From contig CAYMCJ010000006.1 in assembly GCA_964388985.1 (NCBI GenBank), positions 1-29,517 of the forward strand: a stretch of 29,517 bases of DNA, given 5' to 3'. Source of the stretch: CAYMCJ01 sp964388985 (GTDB taxonomy: Bacteria > Patescibacteriota > Patescibacteriia > Patescibacteriales > CAYMCJ01). Position 1 is the first letter of the stretch. Every line of letters begins with the position of its first letter. The translations under genes were made by a program, and so were the position numbers. The notes below the pieces were generated by a model. The model saw nothing but the letters and a program-made list of their open reading frames with translations. It was not told the DNA's origin and ran no database searches. This document shows positions 6,187-13,821 of the stretch, piece by piece.

Positions 6187-8927
6187 ATGGAAAAGCAAAT
6201 TGACAGACAATTGGTAATTTGTCCGCAATGCAATGGCAGCGGCCAAAAGAAAATCGGTTTAAGTTGCAACGGTTGTAATGGCTTGGGCTTGGGAATATTT
6301 TTTAATAATAAGTTTTTGCATTGGGGAATGGAGATTAATAAGCCCGCTATCAGATTAAGTCATCTAAAGAAAAGTTTTCATTTATTTTTAAATTTAGTCG
6401 CTTTTACGGTTGGATTAATGGGTTTGCTGGCTTTGGAATATTGGATATGGCAGAATAGCAACGCGGTTCAGGCCGAAGCCTTTTTATTTTGGCGGGTTCA
6501 GCATTGGCTGATTTTACTTTTTTGGATTGGAATTTTAGCCGACATGTTTATTGTTTATCGGTTAAGCGAAGAAAAGCATCGGCGGCATAAAATAAAGAAG
6601 TTTGAATTTAATAAGAAAATCAAGAAATTGCCGGATAATTGGAGCGAGTTAAAAAGATTTAAGGACAGAATTGATGTTTCCGAGGGCTTTAGCGACCAGG
6701 CCGTTAATATAGTTGAGAATGCTTTTTTATTTGCCCATAAAGCCGGACACAGAGAAGTGTCTATCCAGCATATATTTTATTCGTTATTGAAAAATGATGA
6801 AGTTATATCATTGTTTGTCCGCCTAAATGTTAATAGGGAGGTATTAATGAGAAAAATAAAAAATCAACTGTTGAAAAATGAATCCAAAAGTGAAAACGGG
6901 AGCAACTTGGATTTATCAACAGAAGTAAAAGAAGTGTTAATCAAGGCTTATATTAACGCCTATAATTTAGAGCAGGAAAGAGCCGGGGCTTTAAATTTGA
7001 TTTTGCCCAGCCTGGAAAAAGATAAAAATATTGAAGAAATTCTTTATGATTTAAAAGTTGATTACGACAAAATCAATAATGTTATTGAGTGGTTTAAATC
7101 AAATAAAATTTTAATTGAGAATCAGAGATTTTATCGGAAAGCGGCCCGTTATAAATCCGGTACCAATATGAATAAGGCCTACACAGCCGTAGCCACGCCG
7201 GTGTTAAATCATTTTGGCTATGATTTAACCATTGCCGCCAAATGGGGACGGCTTGAAGTTTGCGCAGCTATGGACGAAGAAGTTGAAAAAATTTTTAATA
7301 ATCTGGCCAGTGGCCAGACCGGTATAATTTTAGTCGGCCAAGAGGGGGTGGGCAAAAGAACAATAGTTAACGGTATAGCCAGGTTAATGGTGAAGGAAGA
7401 AGTACCGGAATTTTTGCAGGACAAACGGTTGGTAGAACTAAATGTTTCCCGTTTAGTCAGCGGCGCTACGCCGGCCCAGGCCGAAGAAAGACTGTTGGTT
7501 ATTATTGATGAAATTAATAAAGCCGGGAATATTATTTTATTTATTGAAGATATTGAAAATTTAATCGGGATTACGTCCGGCCAGGAGGAAAGTCTGGAGC
7601 TGTCCGAAGTGCTGGCGGATGCGTTAAATAGAAAATATCTATATTGTCTGGCAACGGTAAATAACCGAAATTATGCCAAATATATTGAAAATAAAGCCCT
7701 GGGAAGCGCTATGGTAAAGTTGGAGATAGAAGAGCCTTTGGAAAATAAGGCAATACAAATAGTGGAAAGCAAAGCAAGTTTAATAGAAAGTAAATATGGG
7801 GTATATTTTTCCTATGACGCGATTGAGCAGGCGGTGGAGTTGTCGGCAAAATATATTCATGATAAATATTTGCCGGACAAGGCCATAAAAATTTTAGAAT
7901 CCGTAGCCGTGAAAATTGCCAAAAGATGCAAAGAGGATACCAGCAAATGTTTTTGCTCTCAAAGTGACATTGCCGAAGCTATTAGTGAAGAAACCCATAT
8001 TCCGGTGCAGGAAGTTACCGAAGAAGAGAGCGAAAAACTTCTTAATTTGGAAGAACGTATTCATCAGTATATGATAAATCAGGATGAAGCCGTTAACGCG
8101 GTAGCCAACAGCATTCGCCGGGCCAGAACGCAATTGGTTCAGAGCAAACGTCCGATAACCAACCTGCTATTTCTCGGTCCGACCGGAGTGGGGAAGACCG
8201 AGTTGGCCAAAACAGTGGCCAGAGTTTATTTTGGCAATAAAAATTATATGATTCGGCTTGATATGAGCGAATATCAGCACCCTGACAGCATTAAAAAAAT
8301 GATAGGTGAAGCCGGAGAAAATATATTGGGCTACCTCACCGAGTCCGTTCGCAAGCAGCCGTTTTCGCTGGTTTTATTGGATGAGTTTGAAAAAGCCGAT
8401 AAAAATATATTAAATTTATTTTTACAGGTTATGGATGACGGCCGTTTAACCGATGGCCAGGGCCGGACAATTGATTTTACCAACTGTATTATAATCGCCA
8501 CTTCCAATATCGGCTCGGTTTATATACAAAAGGAAGTTTCCGCCAACAAGGATATTAGTGATATAAAACAGGTATTGATAAATGAATACCTTAATAAATT
8601 TATCAGGCCGGAATTAGTTAACCGTTTTGACGGTGTTATTGTTTTCAAGCCCTTGTCTATAAGCAGTGTAATAAAAATCGCGGAGTTGATGCTGGGGCAG
8701 GTGGGCGAGATGCTTAAAGAGAAAGGTATAAGTTTGGCGGTTGAGGACGAGGGTCTTAATAAGCTGGCCCAGGAAGGCTATGACCCCAAGTTTGGCGCCA
8801 GACCTTTAAGAAGATTAATCCAGGAAAAAATTGAGAATAAAATTGCCACAATGATTTTAGAGGGTAAAATAGATCGGCGTGATACAATTGTAATAGACAA
8901 ACAGGCCGAGATTAAAATTGAAAAGGG
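6187..8927 (+). CDS. clpC: Membrane-anchored HSP100/ClpC-like AAA+ unfoldase with DnaJ-type zinc motif (3' end in gap)
   Basis: Order of parts: two CxxCxGxG motifs of the DnaJ zinc type (residues 12-19 and 27-34); two membrane helices (~64-88 and ~104-124); a Clp-N domain from about 168; AAA D1 (~350-580); AAA D2 (~640-905). D2 is complete: Walker A GPTGVGKT (664-671), Walker B LLDEFE with Asp732/Glu733, sensor ATSNIGS, Arg finger RPELVNR, sensor 2 GARPLRR. D1 is degenerate: Walker A GQEGVGKR has Arg391 where Thr is usual, Walker B reads FIEDIE in place of FIDEIH, and the ALERRF Arg-finger motif is replaced by ALGSAMV (504-510). No ClpB middle domain and no [LIV]GF ClpP-binding loop is seen after the D2 sensor. 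It is probably a membrane-tethered disaggregase or unfoldase. Sequence stops at a 100-N gap very near the normal C-terminus; a stop at 9040-9042 is in frame only if the gap length is right. Confidence 0.85.
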
Positions 8928-9027
8928 NNNNNNNNNNNNNNNNNNNNNNNNNNNNNNNNNNNNNNNNNNNNNNNNNNNNNNNNNNNNNNNNNNNNNNNNN
9001 NNNNNNNNNNNNNNNNNNNNNNNNNNN
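8928..9027. other. Assembly gap of 100 N
   Basis: Exactly 100 N is the usual placeholder for a scaffold gap of unknown length. It hides the end of the ClpC-like gene. Reading frames across it should not be trusted. Confidence 0.95.
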
Positions 9028-9063
9028 CAAAAAGTATTTTAACCTATTTTTAACAATAAGTCA

Positions 9064-10089
9064 ATGTGGATAAAATATATTGCAATTTTTATAATATCGT
9101 TAGCCGCTTCAGTAATTTTTACCCTGATAGTTAAAAAAGCGGTTTTTTATCTTAAAATTGTTGATATACCAAAAATTTTTCGCAAAATACATAAAAAGCC
9201 GACTCCGCTTTTAGGGGGAGCGGCTATTTTTTTATCATTTTTCAGTGTTTTATATTTTTTGCAAGCTGATTTAATTTCCGGTAATTTGGAGATAAGACAT
9301 TGGCTGGGATTTTTTATCGGCGCCTGTTTTTTAATGCTGGGCGGATTTTTAGATGATAAATACAATCTAAAGCCGAAATATCAGATTATTTGGCCGTTAT
9401 TGGCGGTCGGGGCTGTTATTTTAGGCGGCGTGTCTATTGAAAAAATAACTAACCCTTTTGGCGGTTTTTTTTATTTAGGCGGATTGTCAGGATTGATTAT
9501 CGCTATTTGGCTTATGGGTATGATGTATACGACCAAGCTATTGGACGGAATTGACGGATTGGTTGCCGGGGTAACGGCTATCGGCGGGTTGATTATATTT
9601 TTATTTACCATGACAACCAAATATTATCAACCGGATATCGGTTTGGCCGCTTTGGTTTTTAGCGGCGCCTGTCTGGGGTTTTTAATTTTTAACTGGCATC
9701 CGGCTAAAATATTTTTAGGCGAAGGCGGTTCATTGCTTTTGGGCTATATTCTCGGAGTATTAGCCATTATTTCCGGCGGTAAAATCGCCATTGCTCTGTT
9801 GGTAATGGGGATTCCGGTTTTAGACGTTTTATGGACCATTATCAGAAGGCTATCAGTTGGCAAAAATCCTTTTAAATTCGCGGATAAAAAACATCTTCAT
9901 TTTCGTTTTCTTGATTTAGGTATGGGGCAAAAAAAAACAGCTCTTATTTTTTATGTTTTATCAGCTGCTTTTGGCTTAAGCGGATTATTTTTGCAAAGCG
10001 CCGGTAAAGTTTTGGCTTTGTTGATTTTATTTATAATAATGCTTTTATTTGTAATTGGGTTTAGTTTTTTAGATAAGAAGAAAATATGA
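9064..10089 (+). CDS. MraY/WecA-family undecaprenyl-phosphate glycosyl-1-phosphate transferase
   Basis: The protein has 341 residues and about ten membrane helices. It should transfer a sugar-1-phosphate from a UDP-sugar to undecaprenyl phosphate, the first membrane step of a cell-surface glycan. Visible family motifs: GGFLDDKYNL with Asp97/Asp98, LLDGIDGLVAG with Asp161 and Asp164, FNWHPAKIFLGEGGS (219-223), and the His motif KKHLHFRFLDLG (His277, His279). The GEGGS motif replaces the more usual GDxGS, so Glu220 stands where Asp is expected. The PAKIF and HLHFRF features fit the WecA/TagO/RgpG branch better than true MraY. The next gene starts inside its stop codon (ATGA overlap at 10086-10089), so the two are translationally coupled. 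Confidence 0.85.
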   Translation: MWIKYIAIFIISLAASVIFTLIVKKAVFYLKIVDIPKIFRKIHKKPTPLLGGAAIFLSFFSVLYFLQADLISGNLEIRHWLGFFIGACFLMLGGFLDDKYNLKPKYQIIWPLLAVGAVILGGVSIEKITNPFGGFFYLGGLSGLIIAIWLMGMMYTTKLLDGIDGLVAGVTAIGGLIIFLFTMTTKYYQPDIGLAALVFSGACLGFLIFNWHPAKIFLGEGGSLLLGYILGVLAIISGGKIAIALLVMGIPVLDVLWTIIRRLSVGKNPFKFADKKHLHFRFLDLGMGQKKTALIFYVLSAAFGLSGLFLQSAGKVLALLILFIIMLLFVIGFSFLDKKKI

Positions 10090-10688
10090 AAAAAATAATA
10101 ATTATATTAATTTTATTTTTATTAACCGGCTGCGGGGTTAAGAATAATAATTCGCGGCCGAACAATAATGATATGGCAGCCAATAAGAAAATTTTAATGG
10201 TTATTTCTCCGCTTGATTTTCGCGAGGCGGAATACAGCCAGCCGAGAAAAATTTTTGAAGAAAATGGAGCGGAAGTAAAGGTGGCTTCAATTCAGGATGG
10301 TACCGCCATTGGCGCCGAAGGTACGAAAGTTAAGATAGATTTAACTTCAAGCCAGGTGGTAGTGGAAGATTTTGAGGCGGTTGTTTTTGTCGGCGGCCCC
10401 GGGATGCTTAAAATTAAAGATGATGAAAGTTTATTGGTTATGGCCGGGAAATTTTATAAGGGAGGAAAAATTATTTCCGCTATTTGCGCCGCTTCAGCCA
10501 TATTGGCGAAAGCAGGCATACTTAATGGCCGGAAAGCAACCGGCTGGTCAGGCATTAAGGATGATTTAGAAGCTGGCGGAGCGGAGTACACCGGACAGAG
10601 CGTTACGGTTGATGGTAAAATAATCACTGCTGACGGTCCTGATTCGGCTCAAGAATTCGGCGAAAAGATTATAGAATTATTGCGATAA
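10086..10688 (+). CDS. DJ-1/PfpI-family lipoprotein
   Basis: The protein has 200 residues. Residues 1-16 are a lipoprotein signal with lipobox LTGC (Cys16), so the domain sits outside the membrane, which is unusual for a DJ-1/PfpI protein. The rest is a full PfpI-like domain: FREAEY with a candidate Glu47 partner, GGPG at 103-106, and the nucleophile elbow SAICAAS with Cys134. The following residues lack the His of PfpI proteases (AICHG), so it may be a chaperone, deglycase-like or redox-sensing protein instead of a peptidase. The start codon overlaps the upstream stop (ATGA). Confidence 0.85.
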   Translation: MKKIIIILILFLLTGCGVKNNNSRPNNNDMAANKKILMVISPLDFREAEYSQPRKIFEENGAEVKVASIQDGTAIGAEGTKVKIDLTSSQVVVEDFEAVVFVGGPGMLKIKDDESLLVMAGKFYKGGKIISAICAASAILAKAGILNGRKATGWSGIKDDLEAGGAEYTGQSVTVDGKIITADGPDSAQEFGEKIIELLR

Positions 10689-10710
10689 ATCCGTTTTTTA
10701 AGACTCGTCT

Positions 10711-11634
10711 ATGAAAAAGATAGCTAAATTTTATCTGGTTCTTTGTTGGGCTTTCTTTATTGTTAAATTAACAAGCTTTCCCGCTCAGGGAGAATATGCT
10801 CCGGCTTTTTCATATTTAGATAAGTTCGTTCATGTATTTTTATTTTTTGTTTTAACTTCATTATTAATAAATATTTTAAAGGATTTATTTAATAAATATT
10901 GGTTAATCGGAATTATCAGTTTTTTTATTAGTTCTTCTTACTCTTATTTGATTGAATATTGTCAGTTATTTATAGAAGGAAGATTTTCTTCCTTTTTTGA
11001 TCTCACGGCCGGAATATTTGGCGGGCTGTTGGCCGTATTTATAGCGTATGAATTATATTATCGCCAGCCGAAATTATTGCTTCATATTTGTTGCGTTGGC
11101 TGTGGAGTTTATATTAGTCAAATATTAAAGAAAAGATTTAAAATTACATTGTATTTTTATAACCCCAATATTTATCCGGCCAGTGAATATGATAAAAGAT
11201 TGGCAGAAACTAAAATAATTTCTAAAAAATTAAATTTAAATTTGATAATCGGAAAATATGAGCACAATTTATGGCTAAAAAGAATTCAGGGTCATGAAAA
11301 AGACCGGGAAAGGGGAGGGAGATGCTTAATTTGTTACCGGGAAAGACTGGAAAAAACCATTGGAACAGCGAAGAAAAAAGGTTATGATTATTTTTCCACT
11401 ACTTTAACAACCAGCCCGCACAAAGATGCTCAGGCAATTAGTAAAATTGGCCGACAATTGGAAAAAAAATATAAAGTAAAATTTTTAGACCAGGATTTTA
11501 AGAAGCAAGATGGGTTTAAAAAATCTGTTTGGCTGTCAAAAAGGTTGGGTTTATATCGGCAGAATTATTGCGGTTGCGAATTTAGTGGTATATTAGAGAA
11601 CAAGGAGCAGGGAACAGAGAACAAAAAACAATAG
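10711..11634 (+). CDS. queH: VanZ-like membrane domain fused to epoxyqueuosine reductase QueH
   Basis: The protein has 307 residues in one uninterrupted frame. Residues 1-118 resemble VanZ-like proteins, with about four membrane helices and the patterns DKFVHVFLFF and EYCQLFIEGRFSSFFDL. Residues 121-295 are QueH (DUF208): LLLHICCVGCG with Cys127, Cys128 and Cys131, the segment YNPNIYPASEYDKR, GGRCLICYRERL (Cys205, Cys208), TTSPHKDA, DFKKQDGF and LYRQNYCGC (Cys287, Cys289). QueH reduces epoxyqueuosine to queuosine at tRNA position 34, using an iron-sulfur cluster and neighbouring metal. All expected Cys residues are present, so it is probably active. Fusion to a membrane domain is unexpected for a tRNA-modification enzyme. 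The last ~12 residues (EQGTENKKQ) are encoded by a low-complexity GAACA-type repeat and look like an added tail. Confidence 0.85.
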   Translation: MKKIAKFYLVLCWAFFIVKLTSFPAQGEYAPAFSYLDKFVHVFLFFVLTSLLINILKDLFNKYWLIGIISFFISSSYSYLIEYCQLFIEGRFSSFFDLTAGIFGGLLAVFIAYELYYRQPKLLLHICCVGCGVYISQILKKRFKITLYFYNPNIYPASEYDKRLAETKIISKKLNLNLIIGKYEHNLWLKRIQGHEKDRERGGRCLICYRERLEKTIGTAKKKGYDYFSTTLTTSPHKDAQAISKIGRQLEKKYKVKFLDQDFKKQDGFKKSVWLSKRLGLYRQNYCGCEFSGILENKEQGTENKKQ

Positions 11635-11733
11635 ACTATAGATGGGATAAAAGAAGAAAGAAAATTTTTTTAATTCTATAAAATTTATTAAATATTTTTA
11701 TTAGTTTTATATCTATAATTTAAAAAATAAAAG

Positions 11734-11762
11734 TTGTGTTTTATATATTTTTTTAGTATAAT
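11734..11762 (+). promoter_or_regulatory. Promoter of pilT
   Basis: A TATAAT at 11757-11762 lies 17 nt after a weak -35 TTGTGT (11734-11739). The transcript would carry a leader of about 75 nt with an inverted repeat (TTACAAATTA at 11787-11796, GAATTTGTAA at 11811-11820) just before the start codon. Confidence 0.5.
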
Positions 11763-11786
11763 ACAAATATATAAATATAATGTTAT

Positions 11787-11820
11787 TTACAAATTAATTG
11801 CTATATTCGTGAATTTGTAA
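11787..11820. repeat. AT-rich inverted repeat in the pilT leader
   Basis: The arms TTACAAATTA and GAATTTGTAA match at 9 of 10 positions. They resemble the repeats at 6041-6158 and 17831-17878. Confidence 0.45.
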
Positions 11821-11843
11821 TTAATTTGTATATTTGTAATATT

Positions 11844-12887
11844 ATGGATATTTCCACTTATTTTAAACAAGCCATAGAAAATAATGCTTCTGACCTGCAT
11901 CTCGTAGCCGGTAGTATTCCGGCCCTGCGTAAACACGGGGATTTAGTTAAATTAGACAATAATGTTATTAGTGATGACGAGCTTAAAAAAGCGATCAAAG
12001 ATTTAGTTACCAACGATATTTGGGAAAGATTTAAAAACGAGCATGAATTTGATTTTTCGCAGGAATTTTTTGGAACTAGATTCAGGGTTAATCTTCATTA
12101 TCAGGAAGGTAGGGCTGGTTTATCGGCGCGTTTAATTCCTGAAAATGTTCCGGACCCGAAAAGCATAGGATTTGATGAGGTTATTTATAATTTAACGCAT
12201 TTGCAGGATGGTTTAATAATTGTTACCGGGCCGACCGGGTCAGGAAAATCAACTACTCTGGCAACCATGATAGATATTATTAATAACGAAAGAAGAGCCC
12301 ATATTATTACCATTGAAGATCCGATTGAGTATCTTTTTAAGGAGAAGCAATGCATAATTGAACAAAGAGAGTTAGAGAGCGATACCAAATCGTTTACTTC
12401 AGCCTTGAAATACGCGCTAAGACAGGATCCCAATATTATTATGGTTGGAGAAATGCGCGACAAAGAAACTATTTCCGCTGTTTTAACCGCGGCGGAAACC
12501 GGCCACTTGGTTTTATCAACCTTACATACCCCGACTGCGCCCGAAACAGTAGCCAGAATAATTGATTGTTTTCCCGCTCACAGGCATCAGCAAATATTAA
12601 ATCAGCTTTCCTCAACTTTAAGAGCGGTAATAGCGCAGCAGCTTTTACCGACAGTTGACAAAAAAAGAGTTGCCGCTCGCGAGATATTAATTAATAATAA
12701 TGCAGTGGCAAATTTAATAAGACGAAATCAGATAGGGCAGATTTATACCGCTATCCAAACAGGCAAGAGGGAGGGGATGATTACAATGAATAAGTCAATT
12801 GATATTTTATTTAAAGAAGGAATAATCAGTGAGCGTGTGGCCAAAAATAGAATCAGGGACCTTGAAACCAAGGTAATATATTATTAA
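11844..12887 (+). CDS. pilT: PilT-family type IV pilus retraction ATPase
   Basis: The protein has 347 residues from the ATG at 11844. A TTG at 11826 is in frame, but the normal PilT start is the DISTYFKQAIENNASDLHL segment, so I chose 11844. An N-terminal PAS-like domain (ASDLHLVAGSIPALR) is followed by the RecA-like ATPase: Walker A GPTGSGKS at 129-136, an Asp-box region, a Walker B region with GEMRDKETI, the His box (TGHLVLSTLHTPTA), and a C-terminal helix VANLIRRNQIG in the place of the PilT AIRNLIRE motif. It powers retraction of type IV pili at the inner face of the membrane, used by CPR cells for DNA uptake and host contact. No other pilus gene lies in the window, so it is orphaned here. 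Confidence 0.93.
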   Translation: MDISTYFKQAIENNASDLHLVAGSIPALRKHGDLVKLDNNVISDDELKKAIKDLVTNDIWERFKNEHEFDFSQEFFGTRFRVNLHYQEGRAGLSARLIPENVPDPKSIGFDEVIYNLTHLQDGLIIVTGPTGSGKSTTLATMIDIINNERRAHIITIEDPIEYLFKEKQCIIEQRELESDTKSFTSALKYALRQDPNIIMVGEMRDKETISAVLTAAETGHLVLSTLHTPTAPETVARIIDCFPAHRHQQILNQLSSTLRAVIAQQLLPTVDKKRVAAREILINNNAVANLIRRNQIGQIYTAIQTGKREGMITMNKSIDILFKEGIISERVAKNRIRDLETKVIYY

Positions 12888-12895
12888 TGTTATTT

Positions 12896-12913
12896 CGCCC
12901 CTCGCGAGGGGCG
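12896..12913. repeat. Perfect 18-bp GC-rich palindrome (copy B)
   Basis: CGCCCCTCG / CGAGGGGCG is a perfect palindrome, followed by GGACGAA. It lies in the 36-nt gap between pilT and the next gene. It is related to copies at 2728-2745 and 25330-25357. No T-run follows, so it is not a plain terminator. Confidence 0.7.
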
Positions 12914-12923
12914 GGACGAATAT

Positions 12924-13256
12924 ATGAATACGGAAAAATGGAAAAATTTATTGGGCGATGTTAAGGAAAATTTTCAAGTTGAAGACGAAGGAAAGGAGCA
13001 TTTGGAAGAAGAGGGAGGGGTTGATATAGAATATATAGTTTTTCAGGGGCCGTTAGGAAAAATAAGGTTAGAATATATAATTAAACCCGTAATATTAGAT
13101 AAAAAAACTATTTATTCCCGTCGGATCGGGTCAGAGACTAAGGTTGATTATATTTATAGCCAGGAAGAGAAAAGCTGTAAATTAGTGGTCTACAAATGGG
13201 AAGATGAAGACTGGGTTGAAATAGACGGCGGTATGTTTGACAGTTTTGGGAAATAA
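12924..13256 (+). CDS. Conserved-looking hypothetical protein
   Basis: The protein has 110 residues, is acidic and soluble, and has no Cys motif or membrane helix. Residues 35-105 alternate hydrophobic and polar positions (IEYIVFQGPLGKIRLEYII, KVDYIYS, CKLVVYKWEDEDWVEI), which points to a small all-beta domain. I do not recognise the family. It lies between pilT and dtd on the same strand. A palindrome precedes it and a long A/T hairpin follows it, so it may be translated from the pilT transcript. Confidence 0.65.
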   Translation: MNTEKWKNLLGDVKENFQVEDEGKEHLEEEGGVDIEYIVFQGPLGKIRLEYIIKPVILDKKTIYSRRIGSETKVDYIYSQEEKSCKLVVYKWEDEDWVEIDGGMFDSFGK

Positions 13257-13266
13257 GAATAAAAAG

Positions 13267-13356
13267 AAAAATAAGAGAAATAAGAAATGGTTTAAAGCTG
13301 TATCGGATAATTTTTATTTTTTTCCCGTTTTTATTTTTCTTATTTATCTTATTTTT
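13267..13356 (+). repeat. Purine/pyrimidine hairpin directly before dtd
   Basis: The 21-nt arms 13267-13287 and 13336-13356 pair at 20 of 21 positions. One arm is almost all purine apart from T, the other all pyrimidine plus A. The 3' arm ends 3 nt before the dtd ATG and in TTTTT. An alternative pairing (13248-13265 with about 13311-13326) would compete with it. It could act as the terminator of the previous gene or control dtd translation. Confidence 0.55.
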
Positions 13357-13359
13357 AAT

Positions 13360-13797
13360 ATGCGAGCGGTAATTCAGAGAGTAAAAAATGCCAATGTAAA
13401 AGTTAATGATAAAATAATTGGAAAAATTGGGTTTGGTTTGTTGATTTTATTAGCCGTACATATTGATGATGAAGAGTCGGTTGCCGGAAAGATGGCTGAT
13501 AAGATAGTAAACCTAAGGATTTTTGAAGATAATAACAAAAAGATGAATTTATCAATTAAAGATGTTGGCGGAGAAACATTGATTATTTCGCAATTTACTC
13601 TTTATGGCGATTGCAGTCGGGGGAATAGACCTAACTTCACCGAGTCGGCCCGGCCGGATAAGGCTATGTCAATGTATGAAAGATTTATTAAGTGTTTGAG
13701 AGAACATAAAATTAGAGTTAAAACCGGAAAATTTGGCGCTATGATGGAGGCTGAACTTGTAAATGATGGTCCAGTAACGATAATTTTAGATATATAA
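13360..13797 (+). CDS. dtd: D-aminoacyl-tRNA deacylase
   Basis: The protein has 145 residues from the ATG at 13360. The open frame extends upstream to 13237, but that part is a Lys/Phe-rich low-complexity stretch that overlaps the preceding gene. Family length and the start MRAVIQRV fix 13360. DTD removes D-amino acids (and Gly from tRNA-Ala) wrongly attached to tRNA, in the cytoplasm. The signature motifs are present: SQFTLYGD, GNRPNFTESARP and the Gly-Pro motif in VNDGPVTI with FGAMMEAELV before it. The Gly-cisPro pair that gives chiral selection is therefore conserved. Confidence 0.93.
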   Translation: MRAVIQRVKNANVKVNDKIIGKIGFGLLILLAVHIDDEESVAGKMADKIVNLRIFEDNNKKMNLSIKDVGGETLIISQFTLYGDCSRGNRPNFTESARPDKAMSMYERFIKCLREHKIRVKTGKFGAMMEAELVNDGPVTIILDI

Positions 13798-13821
13798 AAT
13801 ATAATTAAAGTCAATAAATTT

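Noticed and set aside
9028..9042. In-frame TAA after the first gap as the proven end of the ClpC-like gene
   Set aside because: The frame after 100 N of unknown true length cannot be trusted, although the protein is near its expected end.
13237..13359. N-terminal extension of dtd
   Set aside because: It overlaps the previous gene, is low-complexity Lys/Phe sequence from the hairpin region, and family proteins start at the ATG at 13360.
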